Shown here: positions 1 to 8,782 of the stretch, one piece after another | Numbering within the stretch: position 1 is the stretch's first letter | Layout of the letters: each line of letters starts with the position of its first letter | NCBI GenBank assembly: GCA_017615275.1 | Contig: JAGAAO010000017.1 | Span: 62,001-126,000 of the forward strand | DNA length: 64,000 nucleotides | Origin: Butyrivibrio sp. | Lineage (GTDB): Bacteria > Bacillota > Clostridia > Lachnospirales > Lachnospiraceae | Reading direction: 5' to 3' | Notes under the pieces: generated by a model | Databases searched by the model: none | The model's input: the letters and a program-made list of their open reading frames with translations, nothing else | Told to the model about the DNA's origin: nothing | Made by a program: the position numbers and the translations under genes

Positions 1-1
1 T

Positions 2-253
2 GACTTTAACAAAGTTGGTGTGGTTGATATCCTTGGTTATTACGATTCGGAGTCAATCATAAATGCTATAGACAGAGGCGTTGTTTACGCAACTATTGCC
101 ATAGATTCAAAGCAGCTCGGAGAATACTGTATAACGGCGCTTTCCGACTATTATGAAACAGGCAATACAAACCAGTATTATACTGCCGACGTAAGGCTTA
201 TAGACAAGAACAACGTTTCGGAGTATATGAAGAAGGAGGACAAGGATGAGTAG
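2..253 (+). CDS. Sugar-binding periplasmic-type protein, C-terminal part (5' truncated by window)
   Basis: The frame is open from the window edge, so only the last 83 residues are visible. They resemble the C-terminal lobe of LacI/GalR-like solute-binding proteins (Peripla_BP_4 type), with the pattern of a binding site followed by an alternating strand-helix and the segment GEYCITALSDYY. The tail is charged (KKEDKDE). The stop codon overlaps the start of the YesM kinase by 8 bases, so the two are translationally coupled. Known precedent: XylFII-LytS-YesN three-component sensing in Clostridium beijerinckii. By inference this protein is the sensory binding partner of the kinase rather than a transporter subunit. 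Family confidence is moderate because the N-terminus, including any signal or anchor, is outside the window. Confidence 0.7.
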   Translation, partial: DFNKVGVVDILGYYDSESIINAIDRGVVYATIAIDSKQLGEYCITALSDYYETGNTNQYYTADVRLIDKNNVSEYMKKEDKDE

Positions 254-1742
254 ATTTCTTGATCGCCCCCTTCAATATAAGATCATAAGTATCTGTGTGT
301 TTGCGAACATAATTATTTTTGTCGTAAATATCTTTTTACTTCTTGGTATCAACAGCATGTCAATGGAAATGGAGTTGGTATATCAGGATAACAGGCACCT
401 GAACCGCATTTCCGATGCACTTGATGATGTGCAGGATTCCATGACGGAGTATCTTAGGTCCAAGACATCGGACTCGCTTGAGACTTACTTCATGGCGGAT
501 GGGACTTATTCAAAACTTATAGAGCAGCTTGACGGCAGAGTTACCGAGCTTTCTTTCGGACGTATGGAAAGAAATATCAAGTATATGTCGCAGAATTACC
601 TAAGCGAAGTGTCGATGACCGTTGAGGCAAAGCGTGGAAGAAACGTAGAGAAGTATCGTGTATATTATGAAAACGCCACAGAACTTTACAATTATATATC
701 CGAATATATAACAAGTCTGAATCTGGAGTTGCTTGTAAGTAATTCACAGCACTATTCCGAGCTTTCGGAACTGTTTCGAACCTATGAGTTTATCAGCTTT
801 ATCGTTATCACAATCGTTATGGGCGGAAACATTATAATAATAACGAGCCTTGTGGGAGCTATCATACAGCCTCTTAAAAAGCTTGCGGACTCTGCCAATG
901 AGGTTGCGGAAGGTAATTTCGACGCACAGCTTATTGAGATCACGTCCAATGACGAAGTCGGAATCGTGAGCAATGCGTTTAACAAGATGCTCATAAGTAT
1001 CAAGCAGTACATCGAAAGACTTCGCATGAGTATGGAAAAAGAGAGAAACATGCAGGAAAAAGAGCTTATGATGGAATCTCATCTTAAAGATGCTAAGCTT
1101 AAATACCTGCAGGCACAGATAAATCCTCACTTTTTGTTTAATACACTGAATGCGGGGGCGCAGCTTGCAATGATGGAAGGTGCGGACAAGACTTACGAAT
1201 ACGTTCAGACAGTTGCGGACTTTTTCAGGTATAATGTAAAGGGAAAGAAAAACGAAGTTACCATAGGCGAAGAAGTAACGCTTGTTGATAATTACATAAG
1301 AATTTTGAACGTAAGATTTTCGGGCGATATCGGCTACGAGAAGCAGGTTGACAACAGGCTACTCGGTGTGGCGATGCCCAATATGATACTGCAGCCCATA
1401 GTGGAGAATGCCGTTAACCACGGTATCAGAGAGATGGGCAATCAGGGCAAGATAACCCTTAAAGTATACAGGCAGGATAGCTTTATATGCATCAGTATCG
1501 GCGATAACGGCAAGGGTATCAGTAAAGATAATATTGAAAAGATATTGAGCGGAAGCTGGAAGAGAAAACAGGATCAGAATGACAACAACGGAATCGGCAT
1601 GGACAATGTTATCTCGAGACTCAGGCTCTTTACCGAAAATGAAAACGCAGTGGAGATAAAAAGCGAAGGCGAGAATAAGGGCTGCGAAGTCATAATACGT
1701 CTGCCTATGGATGAAGCGCAGCAGACGGAAACAGAAATTTGA
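246..1742 (+). CDS. Sensor histidine kinase, YesM/LytS-like (His_kinase family)
   Basis: A 498-residue membrane kinase. A first membrane helix spans about residues 13-36, an extracellular helical domain about 37-180 and a second helix about 183-210. HAMP-like sequence follows (QPLKKLADSANEVAEGNF), then a coiled coil, the His_kinase domain with the motif INPHFLFNTL (phospho-acceptor His295) and a HATPase domain with the N box around residue 387 and DNGKGI. The domain order is typical of YesM kinases that control carbohydrate uptake. It overlaps the preceding binding-protein gene by 8 bases and is followed 13 bases later by its regulator. It is probably activated through the neighbouring binding protein; this is inferred from gene order only. 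Confidence 0.93.
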   Translation: MSRFLDRPLQYKIISICVFANIIIFVVNIFLLLGINSMSMEMELVYQDNRHLNRISDALDDVQDSMTEYLRSKTSDSLETYFMADGTYSKLIEQLDGRVTELSFGRMERNIKYMSQNYLSEVSMTVEAKRGRNVEKYRVYYENATELYNYISEYITSLNLELLVSNSQHYSELSELFRTYEFISFIVITIVMGGNIIIITSLVGAIIQPLKKLADSANEVAEGNFDAQLIEITSNDEVGIVSNAFNKMLISIKQYIERLRMSMEKERNMQEKELMMESHLKDAKLKYLQAQINPHFLFNTLNAGAQLAMMEGADKTYEYVQTVADFFRYNVKGKKNEVTIGEEVTLVDNYIRILNVRFSGDIGYEKQVDNRLLGVAMPNMILQPIVENAVNHGIREMGNQGKITLKVYRQDSFICISIGDNGKGISKDNIEKILSGSWKRKQDQNDNNGIGMDNVISRLRLFTENENAVEIKSEGENKGCEVIIRLPMDEAQQTETEI

Positions 1743-1755
1743 TCGGGGTAAACGG

Positions 1756-3351
1756 ATGTATAGGATAATGATTGCGGACGATGAAGGTATAGTCATCGAT
1801 TCCATGAAATTCATAATTGAAAAAGAGTTTGGCGATGAGTGTGAAGTTCAGTACGCCAAGACGGGAAGAAGCGTAATAGAGCTTGCGGAGCGCTTCAGGC
1901 CGGATATTGCCGTAATGGACATTCATATGCCCGGAATAAACGGTATAGAGGCGATAAAAGAGATCAAGCAGTTCTCGGCAAACACAATTTTTGTCGTAAT
2001 GTCGGCGTACGACAAATTCGATTACGCCAAAGAGGCGATAAAGCTTGGCGTTCTTGAATATATCAATAAGCCTATGGATAAGCATAAGGTTGTAAACGTC
2101 CTTAGAAAGGCAATGGAGCTTATTGACGGCGAGAGAACAAAGAGAAGCAACGAGCTCATGATCAAGGAAAAACTTGAGACCATTGAGCCTATTATCGAGA
2201 ACGGACTTATTTACGACATACTCCTTCAGGAACACTTTGATGAGGATATAGACAGTTACAAGACAATACTTGGAATAAATCAGGACTACGGTTATATGCT
2301 TGCGATAGTATGCGGTGATTCCCAGGAAGGAAACCACATGACTAACGCGATCGGAAGTTCTGTTAAGGTGTCCGGCCGCTATCAGGAGATAAGAGAAGGG
2401 GTCAAGGATTATTTTGACTGTAAGATAGGAAATGTAATGGCTAATAAGATTGCCGTTCTTATCCCGGTCGATTCATCCAAGATGGAATATAACGAAAGAA
2501 CCGAACTTATTGATAAGGCAAGAGAACTTACCAGAGTTTTGAAGAAAAAGACGGACATAAGCTTTAGAATAGGAATCGGCGGAGTTAAGCCTTTAAGGGA
2601 GCTCGGAGAGTCCTACAGAGAGGCACTTAATGCTCTTATCGAGACAACGGGATCCGTTGCTCATGTGGACGATCTGTCTCTGGGATGCGATTATGAAGAG
2701 GATTATCCTATAGACCTTGAAAAGCCCATGTTTGATGCGGTGTCAAACGGAGATCTCAACGCAACCAAGGTTACTGCCGGTAAGTATGCGGACTGGATGT
2801 GCAAAAGGGCAAATGGCGGAGATCTCATGTCCATGAGGATAAAGGTTCTCGAGTTTGCGCTGTATGCCGAGAAGCTTGCATATCTGAGTGGTGGACGAAA
2901 ATACATATATTCAGGAAGGGATGATTACCTTCCCGAACTCATGCAGCTTAATACCTCTGAAGGGCTTAGGGAGTGGTTTATGGACAAGATCACGACCGCA
3001 TGCAGAAACGTAATTTCGAAGCGCGAAGAGAAATCAAATGATATAATAAAGACAGCAAGAAAATACATAGACGATAATTTTGCAAAAGACATATCGCTTG
3101 ATGACGTATCAAGGAAAGTTAATATTTCGCCGTACTATTTCAGTAAGATCTTCAAGGAAGAGATAGGGCTAAACTTTATTGAATATCTTACCAACATCAG
3201 AATGGATAAGGCAAAAGAACTCCTTACGGAATCCAATATGTCGATGAAAGAAATTTGCGGTGCGTGTGGATACACGGATCCCAATTACTTTAGCAGAAGC
3301 TTTAAAAAGAATGTTGGCGTTACTCCGACTGAATATAAAGAAGGCAAGTAA
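1756..3351 (+). CDS. Response regulator, YesN-like (receiver + AraC-type HTH)
   Basis: The start at 1756 is chosen because the receiver fold begins immediately (MYRIMIADDEG) and a GGGG stretch lies upstream; a longer reading from 1711 would overlap the kinase. The N-terminal receiver carries the acidic pair DD and the phospho-acceptor Asp55 in VMDIHMPG. A central region of about 270 residues is typical of the long YesN regulators. The C-terminus is an AraC-type double helix-turn-helix (DDVSRKVNISPYYFSKIFKE, then CGACGYTDPNYFSRSFKK). It presumably receives phosphate from the kinase just upstream and activates the sugar transporter operon downstream, whose promoter has a good -10 but no evident -35. 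Confidence 0.93.
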   Translation: MYRIMIADDEGIVIDSMKFIIEKEFGDECEVQYAKTGRSVIELAERFRPDIAVMDIHMPGINGIEAIKEIKQFSANTIFVVMSAYDKFDYAKEAIKLGVLEYINKPMDKHKVVNVLRKAMELIDGERTKRSNELMIKEKLETIEPIIENGLIYDILLQEHFDEDIDSYKTILGINQDYGYMLAIVCGDSQEGNHMTNAIGSSVKVSGRYQEIREGVKDYFDCKIGNVMANKIAVLIPVDSSKMEYNERTELIDKARELTRVLKKKTDISFRIGIGGVKPLRELGESYREALNALIETTGSVAHVDDLSLGCDYEEDYPIDLEKPMFDAVSNGDLNATKVTAGKYADWMCKRANGGDLMSMRIKVLEFALYAEKLAYLSGGRKYIYSGRDDYLPELMQLNTSEGLREWFMDKITTACRNVISKREEKSNDIIKTARKYIDDNFAKDISLDDVSRKVNISPYYFSKIFKEEIGLNFIEYLTNIRMDKAKELLTESNMSMKEICGACGYTDPNYFSRSFKKNVGVTPTEYKEGK

Positions 3352-3378
3352 TGCTTAAATGAGAAGGATGACGTGGTT

Positions 3379-4443
3379 ATGGCAAAAGGAAAGAGGTTAT
3401 TGGCAGGCGCTTTGACGGCTCTTTTACTGGTATCATGCATAAGCGGCTGTGTGAAAGAATCGGGGGACGGAACGGGGAATGATAAGTCCAAAGCCGATAA
3501 GATACAGATCGGAATGTGCTTTGACTCCTTCGTTATAGAAAGATGGCAACGGGACAGAGATGTTTTTGTTTCCATGGCAAAAGAACTTGGTGCGGATGTA
3601 AACGTTCAGAATGCAAACGGAGACATTGCCGAGCAGAAGAAGCAGATTGACTACTTTATTAAGAAGGGCATGGATGCCATAGTTATTGTTTGCATAGATT
3701 CCGCATCACTCAAAGACTCCGTTAAGAAGGCGAAAGAGGCGGGAATCGTTGTCGTAGCATATGACAGACTGATCTTTGATGCTGACGTCGATTTGTATGT
3801 TTCGTTTGATAATGAAAAAGTCGGAGAGCTGATGGGGCAGGCAATGGTCGACAACGGACTTGTTGACGGCGATGTACTCATGTTCTGTGGATCTACTTCC
3901 GATAATAATGTTCCACTCGTCAAAAAAGGCTTTGAGAGCGTTATGAAAATCAACAGAAACAATATTCTGGACACCGTATATGCCGAGGGCTGGAAAGCGG
4001 AAGTTGCAAGTAATTACATATACAACAATATGGAGACTGTAGAAGAAGCGGATGCCATAATGTGCGGAAATGATGATATCGCGAGCAATGTCGTGAGAGC
4101 TCTTTCGGAAAAGAGACTTGCGGGAAAAATAATGGTTGCCGGACAGGATGCCGATCTTGAAGCGTGCCAGAGGATAGTTGAGGGAACTCAGCTCATGACG
4201 GTTTATAAGCCGATCGAGAAGCTTGCACAGGAAGCGGCTGAATGTACGATCAGTCTTGTGAAAGGAGAGCCTATAAGCGGGCACGTTATGGCGGAGATCG
4301 ACGACGGCTCCAATAAAGTTCCTTTTCTGAAGGTTGAACCCATAAGCGTTACACAAAAGAATATCGATGAAGTGATAATAAAAAGTGGCTTCCACTTAAA
4401 AGAGGATGTTTACTTGAATGTCCCGGAGAAGATGCCGAAATAG
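3379..4443 (+). CDS. XylF-like sugar-binding lipoprotein
   Basis: A substrate-binding protein of about 354 residues from the XylF/RbsB group. The N-terminus is a lipoprotein signal ending in ISGC, with lipidation predicted at Cys24. The mature part reads like D-xylose-binding XylF (VIERWQRDRDVFV, NANGDIAEQKKQIDYFI, VVVAYDRLI, YVSFDNEKVGELM). The ATG at 3379 follows GAGAAGGA at a reasonable distance; a GTG at 3373 is possible. It lies just downstream of the YesN regulator and is separated from the ChvE-type gene by a hairpin and promoter region. It may be a second sensory binding protein or an alternative receptor for the same permease. Sugar specificity is inferred from family resemblance only. 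Confidence 0.88.
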   Translation: MAKGKRLLAGALTALLLVSCISGCVKESGDGTGNDKSKADKIQIGMCFDSFVIERWQRDRDVFVSMAKELGADVNVQNANGDIAEQKKQIDYFIKKGMDAIVIVCIDSASLKDSVKKAKEAGIVVVAYDRLIFDADVDLYVSFDNEKVGELMGQAMVDNGLVDGDVLMFCGSTSDNNVPLVKKGFESVMKINRNNILDTVYAEGWKAEVASNYIYNNMETVEEADAIMCGNDDIASNVVRALSEKRLAGKIMVAGQDADLEACQRIVEGTQLMTVYKPIEKLAQEAAECTISLVKGEPISGHVMAEIDDGSNKVPFLKVEPISVTQKNIDEVIIKSGFHLKEDVYLNVPEKMPK

Positions 4444-4487
4444 TCCATGGATACTGGCATTGAGGGACTAGCACAATTTTGACAAAA

Positions 4488-4526
4488 ACCGATTATGCGC
4501 AGCAAAATAATGCTAGCATAATCGGT
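4488..4526 (+). terminator. Perfect 11-bp inverted repeat after the XylF-like gene; terminator or operator
   Basis: The arms ACCGATTATGC (4488-4498) and GCATAATCGGT (4516-4526) pair perfectly. An inner AGCA/TGCT pair tightens the loop, five A's precede and AATTTTATTT follows. It could terminate the sensor operon. Its position 15 bases upstream of a TATAAT box also fits an operator for the nearby YesN regulator, and the sequence cannot decide between the two. Confidence 0.55.
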
Positions 4527-4540
4527 AATTTTATTTCACT

Positions 4541-4546
4541 TATAAT
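4541..4546 (+). promoter_or_regulatory. -10 box TATAAT for the ChvE/Ggu operon
   Basis: A perfect TATAAT lies 119 bases before the ATG at 4665, with no recognisable -35 at 17 bases, which fits an activator-dependent promoter. The leader contains a small hairpin GCAGAA/TTCTGC (4611-4626) and ends in GGGAGG ahead of the start. Confidence 0.5.
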
Positions 4547-4664
4547 AAAAATATGCAGAACATCGTAAATTATTCCTAGTCATTCTGTGGTAAATTTGTA
4601 TCAGTTAATAGCAGAAATACTTCTGCACAATCCAATCCACGAAAAATAGGGAGGAACAATCATT

Positions 4665-5813
4665 ATGAAGAAGAAAATCATTAGCGCATTTCTTTCAGTA
4701 GCTATGGTTGCATCAGTTCTCGTAGGCTGTGGCGACAAAGCTGCCGATGGTGGACAGACAGCACCTGCTGAGACACCCGCAGAGGCACCCGCAGAAGACG
4801 GTGGTGAGGCAGCAGCACCTGCAGCAGGCGGAGCAGGCGGAAAAGTTGGTGTTTCAATGCCTACTAAGGATCTTCAGAGATGGAACCAGGACGGTGCTAA
4901 CATGGAGAAGCAGCTCCAGGAAGCAGGATACGAAGTTGATATCCAGTACGCTTCAAACGACGTACCTACACAGGTTTCTCAGATTGAGAACATGATCAAC
5001 TCAGGAGCAAAGGTTCTCGTTATCGCACCTATCGAGGGTGATTCACTCGGAACAGTTCTTGAGCAGGCTAAGGAAAATGGCGTTGCTGTTATCGCATATG
5101 ACCGTTTGATCATGAATTCAGACGCTGTAACATATTATGCTACATTCGATAACAAGATGGTAGGAACAAAGCAGGGCGAGTATATCAGAGACAAGCTGGA
5201 TCTTGATAAGGCAGCAGGTCCTTTCAACCTTGAGATCTTCACAGGTGATCCCGGTGATAACAATGCTCAGTTCTTCTATGGCGGTGCTATGGAAGTTCTT
5301 AAGCCTTACATCGACGAGGGCAAGCTTGTAGTTAAGTCAAATCAGGTTGACTTTGATAAGGTTGCTACACCCGGATGGGCTACAGAAGCAGCTCAGGCAA
5401 GAATGGATGCTATCATTTCTGCTAACTACGCTGACGGAACAAAGCTTGATGCAGTTCTTTGCTCAAACGACTCAACAGCTCTTGGTGTAGAGAACTCTCT
5501 TGCATCTAACTACACTGGTGATTATCCTATCATCACAGGTCAGGACTGTGACGTTGCTAACGTTGTTAACATGATCAAGGGCTTACAGTCAATGTCTATC
5601 TTCAAGGATACACGTGAACTTGCAACACAGACTGTAAAGATGGTTGATGCTATCATGAAGGGTAGCGAAGCTCCTGTAAACAATACAGACGACTATGACA
5701 ACGGAACAGGTAAGATTCCTTCATTCCTTTGCGAGCCTGTATTTGCTGATGCAGACAACTATAAGAAGCTTCTTATCGAATCAGGATACTATACAGAGGA
5801 TCAGCTTAAGTAA
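4665..5813 (+). CDS. chvE: ChvE-like multiple-sugar-binding lipoprotein of an ABC transporter
   Basis: A 382-residue lipoprotein with the signal peptide ending LVGC (Cys22), an Ala/Pro/Glu-rich linker to about residue 58, then the binding fold. The sequence closely follows the ChvE family (VSMPTKDLQRWNQDGANM, DVPTQVSQIENMI, VIAYDRLI, YYATFDNKMVG, and a late ITGQDCD). Known role of the family: high-affinity capture of sugars such as galactose, arabinose, glucose or xylose for the GguAB permease. The gene is followed by a hairpin and then the ATPase and permease genes, the standard order. Codon choice looks optimised for high expression compared with the regulator genes. Confidence 0.92.
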   Translation: MKKKIISAFLSVAMVASVLVGCGDKAADGGQTAPAETPAEAPAEDGGEAAAPAAGGAGGKVGVSMPTKDLQRWNQDGANMEKQLQEAGYEVDIQYASNDVPTQVSQIENMINSGAKVLVIAPIEGDSLGTVLEQAKENGVAVIAYDRLIMNSDAVTYYATFDNKMVGTKQGEYIRDKLDLDKAAGPFNLEIFTGDPGDNNAQFFYGGAMEVLKPYIDEGKLVVKSNQVDFDKVATPGWATEAAQARMDAIISANYADGTKLDAVLCSNDSTALGVENSLASNYTGDYPIITGQDCDVANVVNMIKGLQSMSIFKDTRELATQTVKMVDAIMKGSEAPVNNTDDYDNGTGKIPSFLCEPVFADADNYKKLLIESGYYTEDQLK

Positions 5814-5835
5814 TACATTTTAAGTAGTAACAACT

Positions 5836-5861
5836 GAGGCGGGTGTAATTTGACCCGCCTC
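5836..5861 (+). terminator. Intercistronic hairpin between binding protein and ATPase genes
   Basis: GAGGCGGGT (5836-5844) pairs with ACCCGCCTC (5853-5861), followed by a weak TTAT. It probably causes partial termination or protects the 3' end of the chvE message, giving more binding protein than permease. Similar hairpins follow the binding-protein genes at 33.7 and 40.1 kb. Confidence 0.7.
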
Positions 5862-5909
5862 TTATAGAGAAAAAATTTTTTGACTAATAATAGAATAGGA
5901 GGGGTAAAC

Positions 5910-7454
5910 TTGGCGAAGATATTATTAGAAATGAAAAATATCACCAAAACCTTCCCCGGTGTGAAAGCCTTGGACAATGTAAATCTTCAGGTTGAAGAGG
6001 GCGAAATTCACGCGCTGGTAGGTGAAAATGGCGCTGGTAAATCCACACTTATGAATGTACTGAGTGGAATTTATTCGTACGGAACCTATGAAGGTGATAT
6101 CATTTATAACTCCGAGGTTTGCAAATTTAATGACATAAAGGATAGTGAAAACAAGGGTATTGTAATAATACATCAGGAACTTGCGCTTATTCCTTACATG
6201 ACTATTGCTGAGAATATGTTCCTTGGTAATGAAAGAGGAGCAAAATTTAAGATTAATTGGACTGAGACGGGCTCACTTGCTCGACATTATTTGGATACAG
6301 TAGGACTTAAAGACAGTACACAAACATTGATTAAGGATATTGGCGTTGGTAAACAGCAGCTTGTTGAGATTGCAAAGGCACTTTCTAAGAATGCCAAACT
6401 TCTCATTCTCGACGAGCCTACTTCATCACTTAATGAGAGTGATTCGAAGGCACTTCTCGATCTTTTGCTTAGACTTAAGAAAGAGCAGAATCTTACTTCA
6501 ATCATTATCACACACAAACTTAACGAGGTTTCATACGTTGCTGATAAGATCACGGTTATCCGTGACGGTTCAACAATCGAGACACTTGTTAAGGGCGTAG
6601 ACGATTTCTCTGAGCCTCGTATTATTAAGGGCATGGTTGGTAGAGAATTGTCAAACCGTTTCCCCGGCAGAGAGCCTCATATTGGGGAAGTTATGATGGA
6701 AGTAAAGGATTGGAATGTTTATCATCCTTTATATAGTGATAGAAAAGTTGTAAAAAATGTTAGCATGAATGTCAGAAGAGGCGAAGTTGTAGGTATCTCC
6801 GGACTTATGGGTGCCGGAAGAACAGAGCTTGCAATGAGTATCTTCGGAAAGAGCTATGGAGAAAACATCACAGGAACACTTAAGATAAACGGAAAGGCTG
6901 TTAATCTTAACACTGTTCAGGATGCTATCAAACATAAGCTTGCATATGTTACAGAGGATCGTAAGGGTAACGGACTTATTCTGACCAATCCCATTAAGAT
7001 CAATACAACACTTGCAAACCTTGATGCGGTTAGCAAAAATACAGTAATCGACAAAGACAAAGAATATGCTGTTGCAGTTGATTACAAGAACAAATTGAAG
7101 ACAAAATGTCCTACAGTTGAACAGAACGTAGGAAATTTGAGCGGAGGTAACCAGCAGAAGGTACTTCTCGCAAAGTGGATGTTTGCAGATCCCGATATAC
7201 TTATCTTGGATGAGCCTACAAGAGGTATCGACGTAGGCGCCAAGTACGAGATTTATTGCATTATCAATCAGTTGGTAGCAGAGGGCAAATCAGTTATCAT
7301 GATTTCTTCAGAGCTTCCCGAAGTATTGGGTATGTGCGATAGAGTCTACGTAATGAACGAAGGTAGGATGGTTGGTGAACTTGATGGCAAAGAAGCTACT
7401 CAGGAAAAAATCATGACATATATTTTACAGTCATCCGGTAATAAGGAGGTATAA
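5910..7454 (+). CDS. gguA: Sugar ABC transporter ATPase with two nucleotide-binding domains (GguA/MglA/XylG type)
   Basis: A 514-residue protein with two ABC cassettes in tandem. The first has Walker [10 protein letters not shown] and Walker [12 protein letters not shown]. The second has the degenerate P-loop [12 protein letters not shown], signature LSGGNQQKV and Walker [15 protein letters not shown]. This is the hallmark of CUT2 sugar importers. The TTG at 5910 is chosen because AGGAGGGG lies at 5897-5904 and the next residues ([17 protein letters not shown]) begin the cassette; an upstream TTG at 5880 has no ribosome site. The permease gene follows after 2 bases. Confidence 0.93.
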   Translation: MAKILLEMKNITKTFPGVKALDNVNLQVEEGEIHALVGENGAGKSTLMNVLSGIYSYGTYEGDIIYNSEVCKFNDIKDSENKGIVIIHQELALIPYMTIAENMFLGNERGAKFKINWTETGSLARHYLDTVGLKDSTQTLIKDIGVGKQQLVEIAKALSKNAKLLILDEPTSSLNESDSKALLDLLLRLKKEQNLTSIIITHKLNEVSYVADKITVIRDGSTIETLVKGVDDFSEPRIIKGMVGRELSNRFPGREPHIGEVMMEVKDWNVYHPLYSDRKVVKNVSMNVRRGEVVGISGLMGAGRTELAMSIFGKSYGENITGTLKINGKAVNLNTVQDAIKHKLAYVTEDRKGNGLILTNPIKINTTLANLDAVSKNTVIDKDKEYAVAVDYKNKLKTKCPTVEQNVGNLSGGNQQKVLLAKWMFADPDILILDEPTRGIDVGAKYEIYCIINQLVAEGKSVIMISSELPEVLGMCDRVYVMNEGRMVGELDGKEATQEKIMTYILQSSGNKEV

Positions 7455-7456
7455 TA

Positions 7457-8647
7457 ATGAAGAACGATTCCGTACTCGGATTCATAAAGAAAAATACAAT
7501 GATACTTGTTCTTATATTGGTAGTGGCTTTCTTCTCTTGGCAGACAGGTGGAAAAATCCTCTATCCTATGAACGTAAGTAGTTTGATCTCACAGAACGCA
7601 TATGTGTTCATCCTTGCAACAGGTATGCTTCTCTGCATCTTAACAGGTGGTAACATCGATCTTTCAGTTGGATCGGTTGTATGTTTTGTTGGTGCTATCG
7701 GTGCAATCCTCATGGTTAACGTTGGTTTACCTGCATGGGTTGTTGTTATCATCATGTTTGTTATCGGTACACTTATCGGTGCATTTCAGGGATTCTGGAT
7801 CGCCTATGTGCGTATCCCTCCCTTCATCGTAACACTTGCAGGAATGCTTGTTTTCAGAGGACTTTCAAACGTTGTATTGAACGGTCTTACAGTTTCCATC
7901 AAGGGAAAGACATCATTCGTTAACCTTTTCGGTGGCGGTGCTGACTGCTATATCCACGACATTTTCGGAAACGGCAAGCTTAACCTTACATGTCTCTTCG
8001 GTGGACTTCTTGCAGTTACTATCTATGTAGTATTGCAGTTCACAACACGTATTAAGAGAAAGAGCAAAAACTATGATGTTGAGCCTCTTTGGATGTTCCT
8101 TGTAAAGACTATCGGAATTGTTGCCGTAGTTATGGGATTTGCTTACAAGCTCGCTCAGCACAAGGGTGTTCCTACAGTTCTTATCTGGGTACTTGTTGTA
8201 GTACTTGTTTACGGATACATCACAAACAACACAACAGTTGGACGTTACTTCTACGCAGTAGGTGGTAACGAGAAGGCTACAAAGCTTTCAGGTATTGATA
8301 CAAACAAAGTTTATTTCATCGCTTATACAAACATGGGATTCCTTGCAGCACTTGCAGGAATGGTTACAATCGCTCGTCTTACATCAGCTCAGCCTACATA
8401 TGGTCAGAACTATGAGATGGACGCTATCGGATCATGTTTCATCGGTGGAGCATCAGCTTACGGCGGAACAGGTACAGTTCCCGGAGTTATCGTAGGTGCC
8501 GTACTTATGGGTGTTATCAACCTTGGTATGTCACTTATGGGTGTAGATGCTAACATGCAGAAGGTTGTAAAAGGTGCAGTTCTTCTTGCAGCCGTTATCT
8601 TCGACGTAGTATCAAAGCGTGGCGGAAAGTTTGTTGTTAAGAACTAA
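7457..8647 (+). CDS. gguB: Sugar ABC transporter permease (GguB/XylH type)
   Basis: A 396-residue, strongly hydrophobic protein of the BPD_transp_2 family, with about ten membrane segments and the family stretches GGNIDLSVGSVV and GGASAYGGTGTVPG. It starts 2 bases after the ATPase gene with a GGAGG site overlapping the end of that gene. It forms the membrane channel for the ChvE-type receptor, and the length matches XylH/GguB. It is the last gene of the operon and is followed by a strong terminator. Confidence 0.93.
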   Translation: MKNDSVLGFIKKNTMILVLILVVAFFSWQTGGKILYPMNVSSLISQNAYVFILATGMLLCILTGGNIDLSVGSVVCFVGAIGAILMVNVGLPAWVVVIIMFVIGTLIGAFQGFWIAYVRIPPFIVTLAGMLVFRGLSNVVLNGLTVSIKGKTSFVNLFGGGADCYIHDIFGNGKLNLTCLFGGLLAVTIYVVLQFTTRIKRKSKNYDVEPLWMFLVKTIGIVAVVMGFAYKLAQHKGVPTVLIWVLVVVLVYGYITNNTTVGRYFYAVGGNEKATKLSGIDTNKVYFIAYTNMGFLAALAGMVTIARLTSAQPTYGQNYEMDAIGSCFIGGASAYGGTGTVPGVIVGAVLMGVINLGMSLMGVDANMQKVVKGAVLLAAVIFDVVSKRGGKFVVKN

Positions 8648-8682
8648 TCTTAAAAAGAATAATGATTTTCAGAGGGGTGAAG

Positions 8683-8715
8683 CAGCTCGGCAAATTTTTG
8701 CCGAGCTGTTTCTTT
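8683..8715 (+). terminator. Rho-independent terminator of the chvE-gguAB operon
   Basis: A 12-bp stem CAGCTCGGCAAA / TTTGCCGAGCTG (8683-8694 with 8697-8708) is followed by TTTCTTT. It lies 35 bases after the permease stop. Confidence 0.9.
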
Positions 8716-8734
8716 ATGTCGAATTTCCTTTTTG

Positions 8735-8743
8735 TGATAGAAT
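8735..8743 (+). promoter_or_regulatory. Extended -10 promoter of the oligopeptidase gene
   Basis: TGATAGAAT matches an extended -10 (TGN then TAGAAT), 40 bases upstream of the pepF start. No clear -35 is seen. Confidence 0.5.
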
Positions 8744-8782
8744 AAGGTGTCAGAAAATTATAGAAAGAAGGTTTAATATATT

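Noticed and set aside
1705..2337. 210-codon minus-strand open frame over the first YesN gene
   Set aside because: It is antisense to an intact regulator and has no supporting signals.
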